The notes under the pieces: generated by a model
Seen by the model: only the letters and a program-made list of their open reading frames with translations
What the model was told of the DNA's origin: nothing
Databases searched by the model: none
Shown here: piece after piece, positions 7,360 through 17,200 of the stretch
How the letters are laid out: each line of letters starts with the position of its first letter
Numbering within the stretch: the stretch's first letter is position 1
Translations under genes and position numbers: made by a program
DNA from: Curtobacterium sp. MCSS17_015
Lineage (GTDB): Bacteria; Actinomycetota; Actinomycetes; Actinomycetales; Microbacteriaceae
Length of the DNA: 64,000 bases
Direction of reading: 5' to 3'
NCBI RefSeq assembly: GCF_003234265.2
Contig: NZ_CP126256.1
Coordinates: 1,798,001-1,862,000, forward strand

Positions 7360-9372
7360 TCACTGGACGAGGAAGAACTGCTCCCCGATGTCGACGCGGG
7401 CACCACGTTCGACGCGGTACCGACGTCCTGGCTCGCACCGGCGGATCGAGCCGTCGATGTGTCGGATCATCGTGCCGTTGCCCGAGTACCGGTCGGAGAC
7501 CCAGAGGTCGTCGCCGTCCCGTCCGAGTTCCAGATGCGTCTTCGACACCGACTTGCCGGGGTCGCGGATCGTCAGCAGACCGTCGAACTGTTCGTCGGCC
7601 TCGGGCCGAGGCAGTCGGCCGAGCAGCGCGGATCCGTGCACACCGAGACGCTCGCCGGTGCTGAAGTGGAGCAGGAACGGTGCCTGCGCAGGTGCCCGGG
7701 AGACGATCCGTGTCGCTTCGACGTCGTCGTCCGCGCTCGTGTCCTCGTCCGCGCTGGCGTCCTCGTCCGTCACGGCCTCGGTGCGCTCCGCTGCACCCGT
7801 CGGTGACGCAGGGGTGACCGGCGGGAGCGGCGCGGCGACCGGGGGAAGCGGCGCGGCGACGGGGGGAAGCGGCGCGGCGGCGGGCCGGAGGTGCACGTCG
7901 GTCTCGGAACGGGCCTCCGCTCCGGTCTCCGTGGCCTGGTCGTGGTCCGGAACGTCGAGCGACGAGTCCGTCGCCTCGCCGGTGACGTCGCCTTCGCCGG
8001 TGACGTCGCCTTCGCCGGTGACGTCGCCTTCGCCGGTGACGTCACCTTCGCCGGCATCGTCGGAACCCGCCGGGTCACGGGGACCATCCGAGGCGGCGCC
8101 ACCCTCCGCCGCCTCGCTGGAGATCTCCGGGTCGGGGGAAGGAGCACCGTCCGAGGCGGTGCCAGGGGCCGGGAGTCGGTCGGCGTGGTCGCCCGCACCA
8201 GTACCGCCGGAACCGTCCCGCACTCCGTCGTCGGCAGGATCCTCGGACCCGGCAGCACCGTCCGTGCCGTCGGCTCCGACGCGCACCGCGTCGTCCTGGT
8301 CACCGGCGTCGTGCACGTCGGACCCCTCGGCGGGCAGCCCGTCCTTCTCCTCGGTCAACTCGTGGGCGTCCGAGACCGCGCTGCGCAGGGCTTCCTCGTC
8401 GGCGGCCCAGTCCGGACGGGTGAGCGGCAACGGCATCACCGGACCGGTGAAGGCGGCCGTGACGGCGGGACGGACCGACCCGCACTCCTCGCAGAAGATG
8501 TCGTCGGGCTCGAGCATGTGGCCACACACGTGACAGGTCGTGCTCTGGCTGCCGGGCGCGACGAGCGGTGCCGGGCGGGGGGTCCGACGTTCGGCCAGCG
8601 GCTGGAAGGCGGCGGTGTCACCGGGGCGGGGCGCATCATCGGACGGGGTGCCGGACGCGGTGTCGTCGGTGACGCGGCGATCGCTCGCCGGACCACCGGT
8701 GGCGTCGACGGACGGCGCACGGCCGATCCACCACGAGGGACCGGACGTGGGCGCGGCAGCGGCGGCGGGCGGTTCCCACGCCGGCGTGCTGCCCGCCTCG
8801 GGCGTGCCGGCTCCGGCGTCCCAGGCGTCGGCGCGCTGGACCTCGGGGTCGTCCTGCGGAGCGACCACCTCGGCCGTGAAGGCATCGGGATCCAGCGTCG
8901 GTTCGGCGGACACGTCGTCCGTCGCAGCGGCCGAGCGTCCGGTCCAGTCCCCGAGGCCGGTGCCGGAGCCGTGGACGTGCGTCGGGGCGCTGCGCGGCGC
9001 GAGGTCGTGGTGGTCGGCGTCCGCCGACAGGGCGGGGTCGACCGCGGTCTCGTCGGTCGGCGGAGCCTCGTGATCAGCGAGCGCGCCGTCCGTCCCCTCG
9101 GTCTGCCCGGCGGGGGACGCACCGCGGTCGATGCCGGTCAACCAGGCACGGGTCGCGGGGTCGAGGGTCGACTCCGGCAACCAGGCGTCGGCAGCCTGGT
9201 CCGTACTCCGCCCGTGCGCGCCCGGCTGCTGCAAGGGCGGCGGGGTCCCGCGGTCGACGGGTTCGACGGGTGCAGTGCGACGCGCTGCCGAGGTCGTGAC
9301 GGCTCGTCCGCACTCACCGCAGAAGATCGCTCCGTCCGGGAGCGTCGATCCGCAGTGTTCGCATCTGATCAC
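7360..9372 (-). CDS. Zinc-ribbon and FHA domain protein with long disordered linker
   Basis: 670-residue cytoplasmic adaptor. Zinc ribbon 1 has C4, C7, C18 and C21 (CEHCG...CGECG). A second ribbon in the middle (CHVCG...CEECG) follows an acidic, Pro-rich region. After a repeat-bearing linker comes a C-terminal FHA domain with LLGRLP, the SVSKTHLEL phosphothreonine loop and YSGNGTMI. FHA domains bind phosphothreonine, so this is a likely substrate or reader of the kinase at 20183-21595. The GTG start is at 9372; RBS weak (GAGG). Two in-frame minisatellites (18-bp x4, 21-bp x3) make the linker length likely to vary between strains. Similar proteins accompany Ser/Thr kinase and ESX-like loci in actinobacteria. 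Confidence 0.8.
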   Translation of the reverse strand: MIRCEHCGSTLPDGAIFCGECGRAVTTSAARRTAPVEPVDRGTPPPLQQPGAHGRSTDQAADAWLPESTLDPATRAWLTGIDRGASPAGQTEGTDGALADHEAPPTDETAVDPALSADADHHDLAPRSAPTHVHGSGTGLGDWTGRSAAATDDVSAEPTLDPDAFTAEVVAPQDDPEVQRADAWDAGAGTPEAGSTPAWEPPAAAAAPTSGPSWWIGRAPSVDATGGPASDRRVTDDTASGTPSDDAPRPGDTAAFQPLAERRTPRPAPLVAPGSQSTTCHVCGHMLEPDDIFCEECGSVRPAVTAAFTGPVMPLPLTRPDWAADEEALRSAVSDAHELTEEKDGLPAEGSDVHDAGDQDDAVRVGADGTDGAAGSEDPADDGVRDGSGGTGAGDHADRLPAPGTASDGAPSPDPEISSEAAEGGAASDGPRDPAGSDDAGEGDVTGEGDVTGEGDVTGEGDVTGEATDSSLDVPDHDQATETGAEARSETDVHLRPAAAPLPPVAAPLPPVAAPLPPVTPASPTGAAERTEAVTDEDASADEDTSADDDVEATRIVSRAPAQAPFLLHFSTGERLGVHGSALLGRLPRPEADEQFDGLLTIRDPGKSVSKTHLELGRDGDDLWVSDRYSGNGTMIRHIDGSIRRCEPGRRYRVERGARVDIGEQFFLVQ
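7820..7882. repeat. In-frame tandem repeat, 3 x 21 bp
   Basis: Three near-identical 21-bp units (core GGGGGAAGCGGCGCGGCGAC) encode Ala/Leu/Pro repeats, read VAAPLPP on the minus strand, in the linker before the FHA domain. Confidence 0.85.
7981..8052. repeat. In-frame tandem repeat, 4 x 18 bp
   Basis: Four copies of GGTGACGTCGCCTTCGCC, the last with one change (GTCACC), encode GEGDVT repeats on the minus strand. The near-perfect identity implies recent slippage. Confidence 0.92.
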
Positions 9373-9432
9373 AGGGTGCCTCTGTCCTCGTCCGACCGTT
9401 CGCCAGGTGCTTCCGGCCTCCGGACATCGTAG

Positions 9433-11847
9433 TCACCGCCGCTCGGAGCGACCTCCCACGGCCGCCGGAGGCCCCGCCGACGCTGACTCCGCCGGTTCCG
9501 CCGCATGCCTCGACGGCACGGACCACGCCGGACGCCGTGACCGCAGTGAGCGGAGCGAGGTCGCCGCCCGGAACCGGGCACGACGATCACGCCCCGACCC
9601 GAGCGCGACGATCGCGGTGTCGGCGATCGCCCAGGTCCGCTCGGCGGTCTGGTCGTCGACGTCGGCCGGACCGAAGACCGCGGCGTCGGCACCCGCGGCG
9701 AGGGCGGCCCCGTCCGAGCCCGGCGCGGTCGACGCGACCTCCTGACGGGTGGCGGTCGGAACGACGTCGTGACCACCGTCGAGGAGGGCGTCCCGGTACT
9801 CGTCCCACGCTCCGACCACACGCGCTCTGGGATCCGGAGCACGGCGCCGTCGCCTCCGGCGGAGCCGCTTCACGAGCACGATGCCAGCGGCAGGGAGCAG
9901 CAGGACCATCGAGAGACCGAGCACGCCGAGTGCCCACGGGAGCACCGCGAGCAGGACCTGCAACCAGAGCGGCTGCGTGGGTGGGGTCTCGCGGTCGGCG
10001 TCCGGCGGCGTCTGCTGGTCCTGTTCCTGCGGCTCGGCGGGTGGCGGGGGCACGACCGTCTCAGGACGGGTCACCGGTTCCGGCGTCTGCTCCGACTCGT
10101 CCGGGATCTCCCGCACGTCCGGGTTGGGGTCGAGCATGACCCACCCCCACTGCGCGGTGTCGACCTCGATGCGCGCCGTGACGTCCGATCCGCGGAACGT
10201 CGTGGTGTCGTCGACCGTCGTGTCGGCCGGTGCTCCGGAGTCACCACCGGGGGTGAACCCGAGCACGACCCGCGCTGGGAAACCGATCTCCCGCGCCATC
10301 AGCGCTGCGGCCACCGCGTACTGCTCCTGGTCCCCCACCATCGGCTGCGCGGTGAGCAGCTGTTCGATTCGGTCGGCGCCGTGGCCGCTCCGACTCGGGC
10401 GGTCGTCTCCGACCCCGTGGCTCACGTACCCGTCGCGCGCGAGCGCCCGCAGCACCGCGAGCAGCTGCGCCCCCGGGGCCGTGCCGTCGTCGGTGTCGGC
10501 CCGCACGACGTCCCGCACGGCATCCGGCACGGAACGGGGCGTCGGCACGGCCGCGTCGCCGGGTCGGGCGTCGACGAGCTCGTCCTCCGTCGGCTGGTCG
10601 GGCAGGACGGCGGACAGCGAGTAGCGCGTCCGACCCGTGACCCCGTCGACGAGGGCGGCCGTGCCGGTCGAGCGGTTGAGGAAGAACGCCGAGCGCTCCT
10701 CGTCGGCTGCTGCGCCGCGGAACGTGACCGCTTCGAGGTCGCCGACGGTCGGCAGCCACACGCCCCGGTAGCCGCTCACGCGCACGTCGACCCGGACCCG
10801 GGTGCCGCGGACGTCGCGGGTGTCGACCGACGTCGGCACCCGCTCGAAGGACCCGGACGCCGCCGCCCCGTCCGGTCCACCGACCCGGTAGACGACGCCG
10901 TCGTACGTGTCGAGCGTGGCGACCCGCACGAAGCCCCCTGCCGGCAAGCCGCTCACGGTCAGTTGGGTCCGGTCGGCCTCGTCCGACCGCTGGTAGGCCC
11001 GGAACCCGCTCAGGGGGCTGACCTGCGTGGTCGGGTCGAACGGCTTGACCACGTCCGTCCGGGCGACCGTGCGCGCCGCGGAGGGCGTCACCACGAGACC
11101 GAGCCCGGTCGCGACCACCGCTGCCACGGCGATCGTGGCCGTGCCGACGAGGGCCGGCCGGACGACCGCCCGGCCGACCGGGACGCGCGCGCCGGTCGTG
11201 CCGGCGACGGCGACCGCTCGCCGGACGTGCCGGGAGGTCAGTGCCCACACGAGCGCGATGCCCGCCAGGACCACCGCGAGCACGACGGACGTCTCGAGTC
11301 GCGACGGACCGACCACCACTCCGGCGACGAACAGCGCGAGCGCCGGCAGGCTGGCGAGTTCCGGACGGGAGGCCCTGGTGGCGACGCTCACACCGGTCAC
11401 TGCAGCGAGCAGCACGGACACGGCGTACGGCACCAGGAGCGCCTCGTAGGACCCGACCGGCAGGTCGACGGTGAGGAGCTGCCGCCAGGCGAGGGCGACA
11501 CCGGCGAACAGGTCGACGAGACCGCGACCGGTCGGGAGGAGGCCGGCGGCCTCGTCCGGTACCGCCGTCGGCACGCCCGTCGCGGCGAACCCCACGACCG
11601 TGGCGACCGCCACGGCCGCGGCCGGGAGGCGCGACACGGCACCGAGGACCGCCACCAGTGACCCGACGACGAGCGCCGTGACGCCCGCGGCGACCATCGA
11701 CGTGTCCTGGTACACGGGCCACCAGGCGACGCTCGCGACCGCGAGGAGGAGCCAGACCGCGAGCGTCCCGCCGACGAGGCGCACCGGCGACGGGCGGTCC
11801 CGACGCGCTGCTCCGCGTGGACGCCGCTGGCCGGAGTCGACACTCAT
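9433..11847 (-). CDS. TgpA/transglutaminase-like membrane protein, apparently catalytically dead
   Basis: 804 residues. The N-terminus has about seven hydrophobic helices (residues ~25-215), then a large extracytoplasmic domain, a last membrane helix (LLAVLPWALGVLGLSMVLLL) and a basic/Ala-rich cytoplasmic tail. The transglutaminase core is visible as ALARDGYVSHG, DQEQYAVAAALMAREIGFPA and GWVMLDPNPD. However, the catalytic Cys position (usually GxC..fA) reads DQEQYA, and the usual HAW is TAR. Only the Asp of the triad remains. The gene overlaps the DUF58 gene by ATGA. This MoxR-DUF58-TgpA triple is a widespread bacterial unit; here the protein may act as a scaffold or binding protein. Function of the complex is not established. 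Confidence 0.85.
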   Translation of the reverse strand: MSVDSGQRRPRGAARRDRPSPVRLVGGTLAVWLLLAVASVAWWPVYQDTSMVAAGVTALVVGSLVAVLGAVSRLPAAAVAVATVVGFAATGVPTAVPDEAAGLLPTGRGLVDLFAGVALAWRQLLTVDLPVGSYEALLVPYAVSVLLAAVTGVSVATRASRPELASLPALALFVAGVVVGPSRLETSVVLAVVLAGIALVWALTSRHVRRAVAVAGTTGARVPVGRAVVRPALVGTATIAVAAVVATGLGLVVTPSAARTVARTDVVKPFDPTTQVSPLSGFRAYQRSDEADRTQLTVSGLPAGGFVRVATLDTYDGVVYRVGGPDGAAASGSFERVPTSVDTRDVRGTRVRVDVRVSGYRGVWLPTVGDLEAVTFRGAAADEERSAFFLNRSTGTAALVDGVTGRTRYSLSAVLPDQPTEDELVDARPGDAAVPTPRSVPDAVRDVVRADTDDGTAPGAQLLAVLRALARDGYVSHGVGDDRPSRSGHGADRIEQLLTAQPMVGDQEQYAVAAALMAREIGFPARVVLGFTPGGDSGAPADTTVDDTTTFRGSDVTARIEVDTAQWGWVMLDPNPDVREIPDESEQTPEPVTRPETVVPPPPAEPQEQDQQTPPDADRETPPTQPLWLQVLLAVLPWALGVLGLSMVLLLPAAGIVLVKRLRRRRRRRAPDPRARVVGAWDEYRDALLDGGHDVVPTATRQEVASTAPGSDGAALAAGADAAVFGPADVDDQTAERTWAIADTAIVALGSGRDRRARFRAATSLRSLRSRRPAWSVPSRHAAEPAESASAGPPAAVGGRSERR

Positions 11848-13253
11848 GCGCTCACCGACCGGTGCAGGGCGTGCCGGAGGTCCTCGAGGTACCCGATCGT
11901 CATGACCGTCAACCCGGCCACCCGCACCGAACGCGGCACCGCCTCCGGCTCACAGACGACGGCGACCACCTCGACACCGACCGGGAACCGGCTGGCCGCG
12001 AGCCGCAGCGCCGCGACGCCCACGGTCGAGCCCACGACGAGGAACGCGACCGAGATCCCCACCGTGTCACGTCCGACGATGCCCGCGACCTCGGCCACCG
12101 GCAGGCACGCGTCGGCGAGCCCCACGCTGGCGAACGCGTCCAGCAGCCGCGTCGGGGTCACCGTCGGCAGTGTCTGCACGGCACGGACCGGCCGCTTCGC
12201 GAACTCCGGGGTCCGCTCCGACACGACGACGGTCACCTCGCGGCCGTCCCGGACCGCTCGCGCACCGAGCGAGGCGGCGACGCTGACCGCGAGCTCGAAC
12301 TCCTCGTCGTCGTCGAACTCGGAGCGGGACACCCCGAGGCCGACGACCAGGTGCGACCTCCTGGTGTCCTCGAACTGCCGCACCATGAACGCGCCCGTCT
12401 TGGCGGTCGACTTCCAGTGGATGGTCCGTGGGTGGTCGCCGGGCACGTACTCCCGGATTGCGTGGAACGCGATGTCGGCCGGGGAGAGGTCGGTGGTCGC
12501 CTGGCCCTCGAGGTCACGGACGAGCCCGGTGCTCGTCGAGGGGATCGCGATCGTCCGCGGGTGCACGACGACCTGCTCGCGCGCGGTCCAGACGACCTCG
12601 CGCCGGACGAGCCCGACCGGGTCCGCCCGGACCCCCGTCAGCGGCCCGACGTCGAGCACACCCCGACGCGTCGTCGGCACCGGGACGTGCTGCTCATGGC
12701 TCCCGTTCGGAGCGACCGCCGGGACGACCACGTCGACCAGGCCGGTGCCGACGGGGAGTTCGACCGTGGTCGGGACCGAGGGCAGGCGCGTCGGGTTCTC
12801 GGCCGTGACGGTCACCCCGGCCTCGCCACCGACCACCACCCGGGCCTGCGGGAGCGACATCCGGATCACGAGTCGTGACCGGCCGAGCAGCGCGATCGCC
12901 GCGATGACGACGAGGACCGCCCCGGCCCACCCGACGACGACGACCTCGCGCAGACCGAAGCGGTACCCGGTGACGAACGCGACGACCGTGAGGGCCAGGA
13001 CGGTCCACCCCAGGCCGGTGACCACCGACGACACCTCGTCCCAGGAACGGCGGGCGAGCCTCCAGGCCGTACGCCAGAGACGGACGACCCCCACGACCGC
13101 GTCGGCGGCGACGTCGTCACGGTCCCCGACGAGACGCGTGCGGACGTTCGTCAGGCCGGCGACCGTCCCGGTGCGTTCCTGCGCCGCGCCACGACGCGAC
13201 CGCGTCGCGACGGGACGACGGGAGCGCGTGTCGACGGGCCGGCGATCGGTCAC
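11844..13253 (-). CDS. DUF58 domain protein
   Basis: 469-residue protein with two membrane helices (about residues 83-130), an extracytoplasmic beta-rich region and a DUF58 (vWA-like) segment around residue 275, GDHPRTIHWKSTAKTG followed by VRQFEDTRRSH. DUF58 proteins typically partner MoxR ATPases, as here. ATGA overlaps on both sides couple it to MoxR upstream and to the transglutaminase-like gene downstream. The N-terminus is a basic Arg/Thr-rich stretch. Family assignment is strong; biochemical role unknown. Confidence 0.9.
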   Translation of the reverse strand: MTDRRPVDTRSRRPVATRSRRGAAQERTGTVAGLTNVRTRLVGDRDDVAADAVVGVVRLWRTAWRLARRSWDEVSSVVTGLGWTVLALTVVAFVTGYRFGLREVVVVGWAGAVLVVIAAIALLGRSRLVIRMSLPQARVVVGGEAGVTVTAENPTRLPSVPTTVELPVGTGLVDVVVPAVAPNGSHEQHVPVPTTRRGVLDVGPLTGVRADPVGLVRREVVWTAREQVVVHPRTIAIPSTSTGLVRDLEGQATTDLSPADIAFHAIREYVPGDHPRTIHWKSTAKTGAFMVRQFEDTRRSHLVVGLGVSRSEFDDDEEFELAVSVAASLGARAVRDGREVTVVVSERTPEFAKRPVRAVQTLPTVTPTRLLDAFASVGLADACLPVAEVAGIVGRDTVGISVAFLVVGSTVGVAALRLAASRFPVGVEVVAVVCEPEAVPRSVRVAGLTVMTIGYLEDLRHALHRSVSA

Positions 13254-14221
13254 CGTGGGACCCGGTCGGCGGGTGGGGGCGTCTCGACGAGGAGCTGGGC
13301 GATGACGCTCGACGCGTCGACCCCGTCGAACTCGGCTTCGGCGTCGAGGACCAGGCGGTGCGCGAGGACCGGTTGCGCGAGGGCCTTCACGTCGTCCGGC
13401 GTGACGTAGTGGCGTCCGTTGACGGCCGCGTGGACACGGCTCGCACGGATCAGGCCCATCGCGCCGCGGACGCTGACACCCAGCCGGACCTCGCTGGCGG
13501 CTCGGGTACCGTCCACCAGGCGGGCGACGTAGTCCGCGATGACCGCGTCGACGTGGACGGTGCGCGCCAGGGCGGCCATCTCGGTGACGGTCGCGGCGGG
13601 GACGACGCTCGCGAGCGGCACGGACACGGACGGCGCCGAGGCGGCCTCGAGGATCCTCACCGTCGCGGCGTGGTCCGGGTAACCGATCGAGGTCTTCATG
13701 AGGAAGCGGTCGAGCTGTGCCTCGGGCAGCCGGTAGGTCCCGGCCTGCTCGATCGGGTTCTGGGTGGCGACCACCATGAAGGGCTGCGCGAGCCGGTGCG
13801 TGACGCCGTCGACCGTGACGGCGGACTCCTCCATCGCCTCGAGCAGCGCGGACTGGGTCTTCGGGCTGGCCCGGTTGATCTCGTCGGCGAGGACGATGTT
13901 CGCGAAGACCGGCCCCCGGTGGAACTCGAACTCCTGCGCCCGCTGGTCGTAGACGCTGATGCCGCTGATGTCACCGGGCAGCAGGTCCGGGGTGAACTGG
14001 ATCCGGCTGGTCGCCCCCTGCACGCTCTGCGCGAGGGCCCGCGCGAGACTCGTCTTGCCGGTGCCGGGGACGTCCTCGAGCAGCAGGTGTCCCTCGCTGA
14101 GCATCGCCGTGACCGCCAGGCGGATGACGAACGTCTTGCCGAGGAGCACCTGCTCGACGTTGGTGACGATGCGGCCGGCGACGTCGGCGAACCAGGCGGC
14201 CTGCTCCGGGGTCATGCTCAT
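13250..14221 (-). CDS. MoxR-family AAA+ ATPase
   Basis: Cytoplasmic AAA+ chaperone-like ATPase, thought to assist assembly or metal insertion in a partner complex through its DUF58 partner. Walker A is DVPGTGKTS (residues 50-58), Walker B is IVLADEINRA, and sensor regions include ATQNPIEQAGTYRLPEAQLD. Start at ATG 14221 (MSMTPEQ, 323 residues), 67 bp after the stop of the giant gene; an AAGGAA site stands about 11 nt upstream. The open frame extends further upstream, but there it is non-coding-like sequence that runs into the giant gene. Confidence 0.93.
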   Translation of the reverse strand: MSMTPEQAAWFADVAGRIVTNVEQVLLGKTFVIRLAVTAMLSEGHLLLEDVPGTGKTSLARALAQSVQGATSRIQFTPDLLPGDISGISVYDQRAQEFEFHRGPVFANIVLADEINRASPKTQSALLEAMEESAVTVDGVTHRLAQPFMVVATQNPIEQAGTYRLPEAQLDRFLMKTSIGYPDHAATVRILEAASAPSVSVPLASVVPAATVTEMAALARTVHVDAVIADYVARLVDGTRAASEVRLGVSVRGAMGLIRASRVHAAVNGRHYVTPDDVKALAQPVLAHRLVLDAEAEFDGVDASSVIAQLLVETPPPADRVPR

Positions 14222-14288
14222 GCGGGAGTCGTTCCTTCGGTGGTGGGGACGGCGTGGCGGGGCGTGCCCGTGCCGCGCGCAGCGGCGG

Positions 14289-17200
14289 TCACGGGGCCGG
14301 CTCGGTGGGGTCAGGGCTCGGCGTCTGCCCCTCGGCGGGCGGCGGCGCCAGCGGGGCGACGGGCGACACCGGCGAGGCGTCCCCCGTCGTCGCCGTGTAC
14401 GGCACTCCGCCGGTGGCCGTGAGCGTGACCCCGACCCGGACCGACCTGACCCCGACGGGAGCACTCGGTGGGGCTTCCCCCGCCTGCCAGGTGCTCGTCT
14501 CGTTCCCCGCGAGCGGAGCACTGCCGACACCGTCGGTGTACCAGCGCACGGTGTACGAGACGACGCGGACCCCGTCCGAGACCGTGGGACCGTCCACCGG
14601 GAGGGGGTGCCCCTCGCGAGCCGCGGTCACGGTGCTCGAGGTGTCGAACGCGACGCCCGTCCCGCGCCAGGCGTCCGCGGTGCAGAAGGCGTCACCGGGC
14701 GCGCCGCACGCCTGGAGCGTGAGTTCGGCCGGCGCGTTCCGGGCCCCGGTCCCCGGGACGCCGGTCCACCGTTGGCCCGGTCGCAGGTCGACGTCGGTCC
14801 CCCCGGTCTGCAGGCGGTAGTGGTCGACCTCGCCACCAGGGGCCGTGACCCGGAGGTCGGACTGCGTCGCGCTGCTCCCGGCGACGATCTCGAGCGTCGG
14901 GTCGGGTGTGCCGGCGGGGGTCTCGTAGGTCACGGCGTCGGCGTAGCCCACGTTGCAGAAGAGACCGTTGTCGGACACCACCGCGTACCGGGTGCCCCCG
15001 CCGCCGACACCGGCGTCCGTGGTGCCGGACTGGGTACCGACCGGCGTCTGACCGGCGAGGGCCGCGCAACTCGGGGTCGCTCCGACGCCGACCCGGTACA
15101 CGCGGTAGGTCGGACCCGAACCACCGGCACCGTCCGCCGCGGCCCAGGTGACCGTGACGATCGACTTCCCCCGGCTGTCGGGCACGTCCCCCGTGACGGC
15201 ACGGATGTCCTGCGGCGCGCCGGGCCGGCCGACGGCGGTCCCGGTCGCCGTCGCGCTGTTCCACTGCACGACGGTGCCGTCACGACCGGCGTCGTTACGG
15301 GCCGACACCGTGACCACGTAGGAGGCACCGCTCGTCGCTCCGGAGAACGACGTCGAGGTCGCCGTCCCGGTCCGTGTCGTCGCGGACAGGCCCGGTCCCG
15401 TGATGGTCACGAGGTGGTCGTCGACCGCGCTGCCACGCGAGGGGCGCGGGACGGCCTGCCACGACACGTCGACCTGGTCGGGGTTCGTCGGGTCCGGGAC
15501 CACGGTGAGGCCGACCGGTGCCGCCGGGACGAAGTCCGCGCTCATCACCGCGGACTGCGGGGACGGGTCGGACCGGCCGACCGCGTTCTCGGCGACCACG
15601 CGGAACCGGTAGGAGGCCGTCGCGTCCAGGCCGGTGACGGTGCAGACCGTCGCGGTCCCGCAGTCCTGCGTGATCCCGTTCGTGCCGGTCACGCGGTAGC
15701 CCGTGACCGGCGCGTTGTTCGACCGCGGCGTCGCCCACGTGAGGGTGATCTGCCCGCCGGTCTCGGCACCGGTCCGTGTGGGGGTGCCCGGGGCGTCGGG
15801 GACGTCCTGCACCGAGATCGTGACGTCGCCCCAGACGGCACGCGCGTCGTCGCCCGTGGCGTCCGTGACGCGGTACTGCAGGTGCGTGTCGGTCGTCGAC
15901 GCGCCAGCGGCGACGGCGACGCGCAGGCGGCTCTTGTCGGCGCTCGGGCTCACCGAGACGCCTGCCGGGAGACCACCGGAGAGACCACGGATGTCGGTGA
16001 CCCGCAGGGGCCGACCGGGGAACGGGTTCGTCTGACGGTCGTTCGCCAGCACGTCGACCGTGGTGGACTCGCCACGGCGGACGACGGCAGCGTCCGCTCC
16101 CGGCTGGACCAGCGGGCGCGTCGAGCCGACGACGTCGACGGCGATGCGCCCCGACCGCCCCTGGTCCGTCGAGTCCGCCACGCCGACGCCGATGACGGCG
16201 CGGCTGCCCGTCCTGGCGGAGTCACCGACGTCGATCGTCAGACGACGGCCCGACACCGACGCCCGGGTGCCGTCGCCGGGCTGTTCGATGACCGTCCACC
16301 GGAGTTCGGACAGGTCCGCCGGGTAGGGGTAGTCCGTGAGCTTCGTGAGGTCGAGGACCCGACGGCTGCCCGGCTCCATCTCGATCGTCGTCCCGGTCAG
16401 CGCCGGCGGCTGGTTCGAGCGCGGGGTCACCGTGATCGGCAGCACGAGGGTCGCGACCCGGCCGGCGCCTCCGTTCGCATCGGAACCGTCGGTGACCTCG
16501 AACGAGATCGAGGCCTTGCCGAAGAACAGCTTCGACGAGGTGAACTGCAGCGTGGAGTCGTCGACGACGAGCGGGCTCCCGTCCGCGTGCGTCGCCTTCA
16601 CCGCCCCGGGGTCCGTCACCGCAGCGGTCCCCCCGTTCGCCGTCACGACGTAGCGCGAGAGCGGGATCCGGACCGTCGACTCGCTCCGCACCGTGATCGC
16701 CGGAGCGGTCCGGTCGATCTGCGGCAGCGCGTCGTCGGAGCCCGGCACGTGGACGAAGCCGTACGACACCACGTCCGGGTGGTCGCGACGGGTCACCGAG
16801 AACGGGATCACCTGCGAGGACTCGGTCACACGGACGACGATGCGGTCGTCGCGGGTCACCGAGGGACCGTCACCGTAGCCCGACAGCAACCCGACGCGGA
16901 GGTCGGCATCGGTGCCCTCGGCGAAGAACACGTTGCGCAGCACGTCGACCGTGACGGTCTGCCGCCCGAGGACGTCCTGCAGGTCGAGCACCGTGTCGTC
17001 GACCTCGGGACGCAGGGGCAGCGCGTCCTCGTCGACGGTCACCGTGAGGAAGGCGGTGCTCGTCGCTCCCTGCTCGTCGGTGACGGTGTACGACACGGCG
17101 AAGTCCCCACGGGACGCCGACGCCGGCGGCGTGACCCGGACGGTCTCCCCGCCGAGGACCTCCGCCCGGACGTCGGACGAGGTCGGTTCGGCCGACGTGA

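Noticed and set aside
7981..8052. Short direct repeats considered as a CRISPR array
   Set aside because: Contiguous 18-bp units with no spacers, in frame inside a coding gene.
14289..14291. LPxTG sortase signal at the end of the giant protein
   Set aside because: The C-terminus ends in Pro/Thr/Glu-rich sequence with no LPxTG, hydrophobic helix or basic tail; anchoring is more likely through the N-terminal helix.
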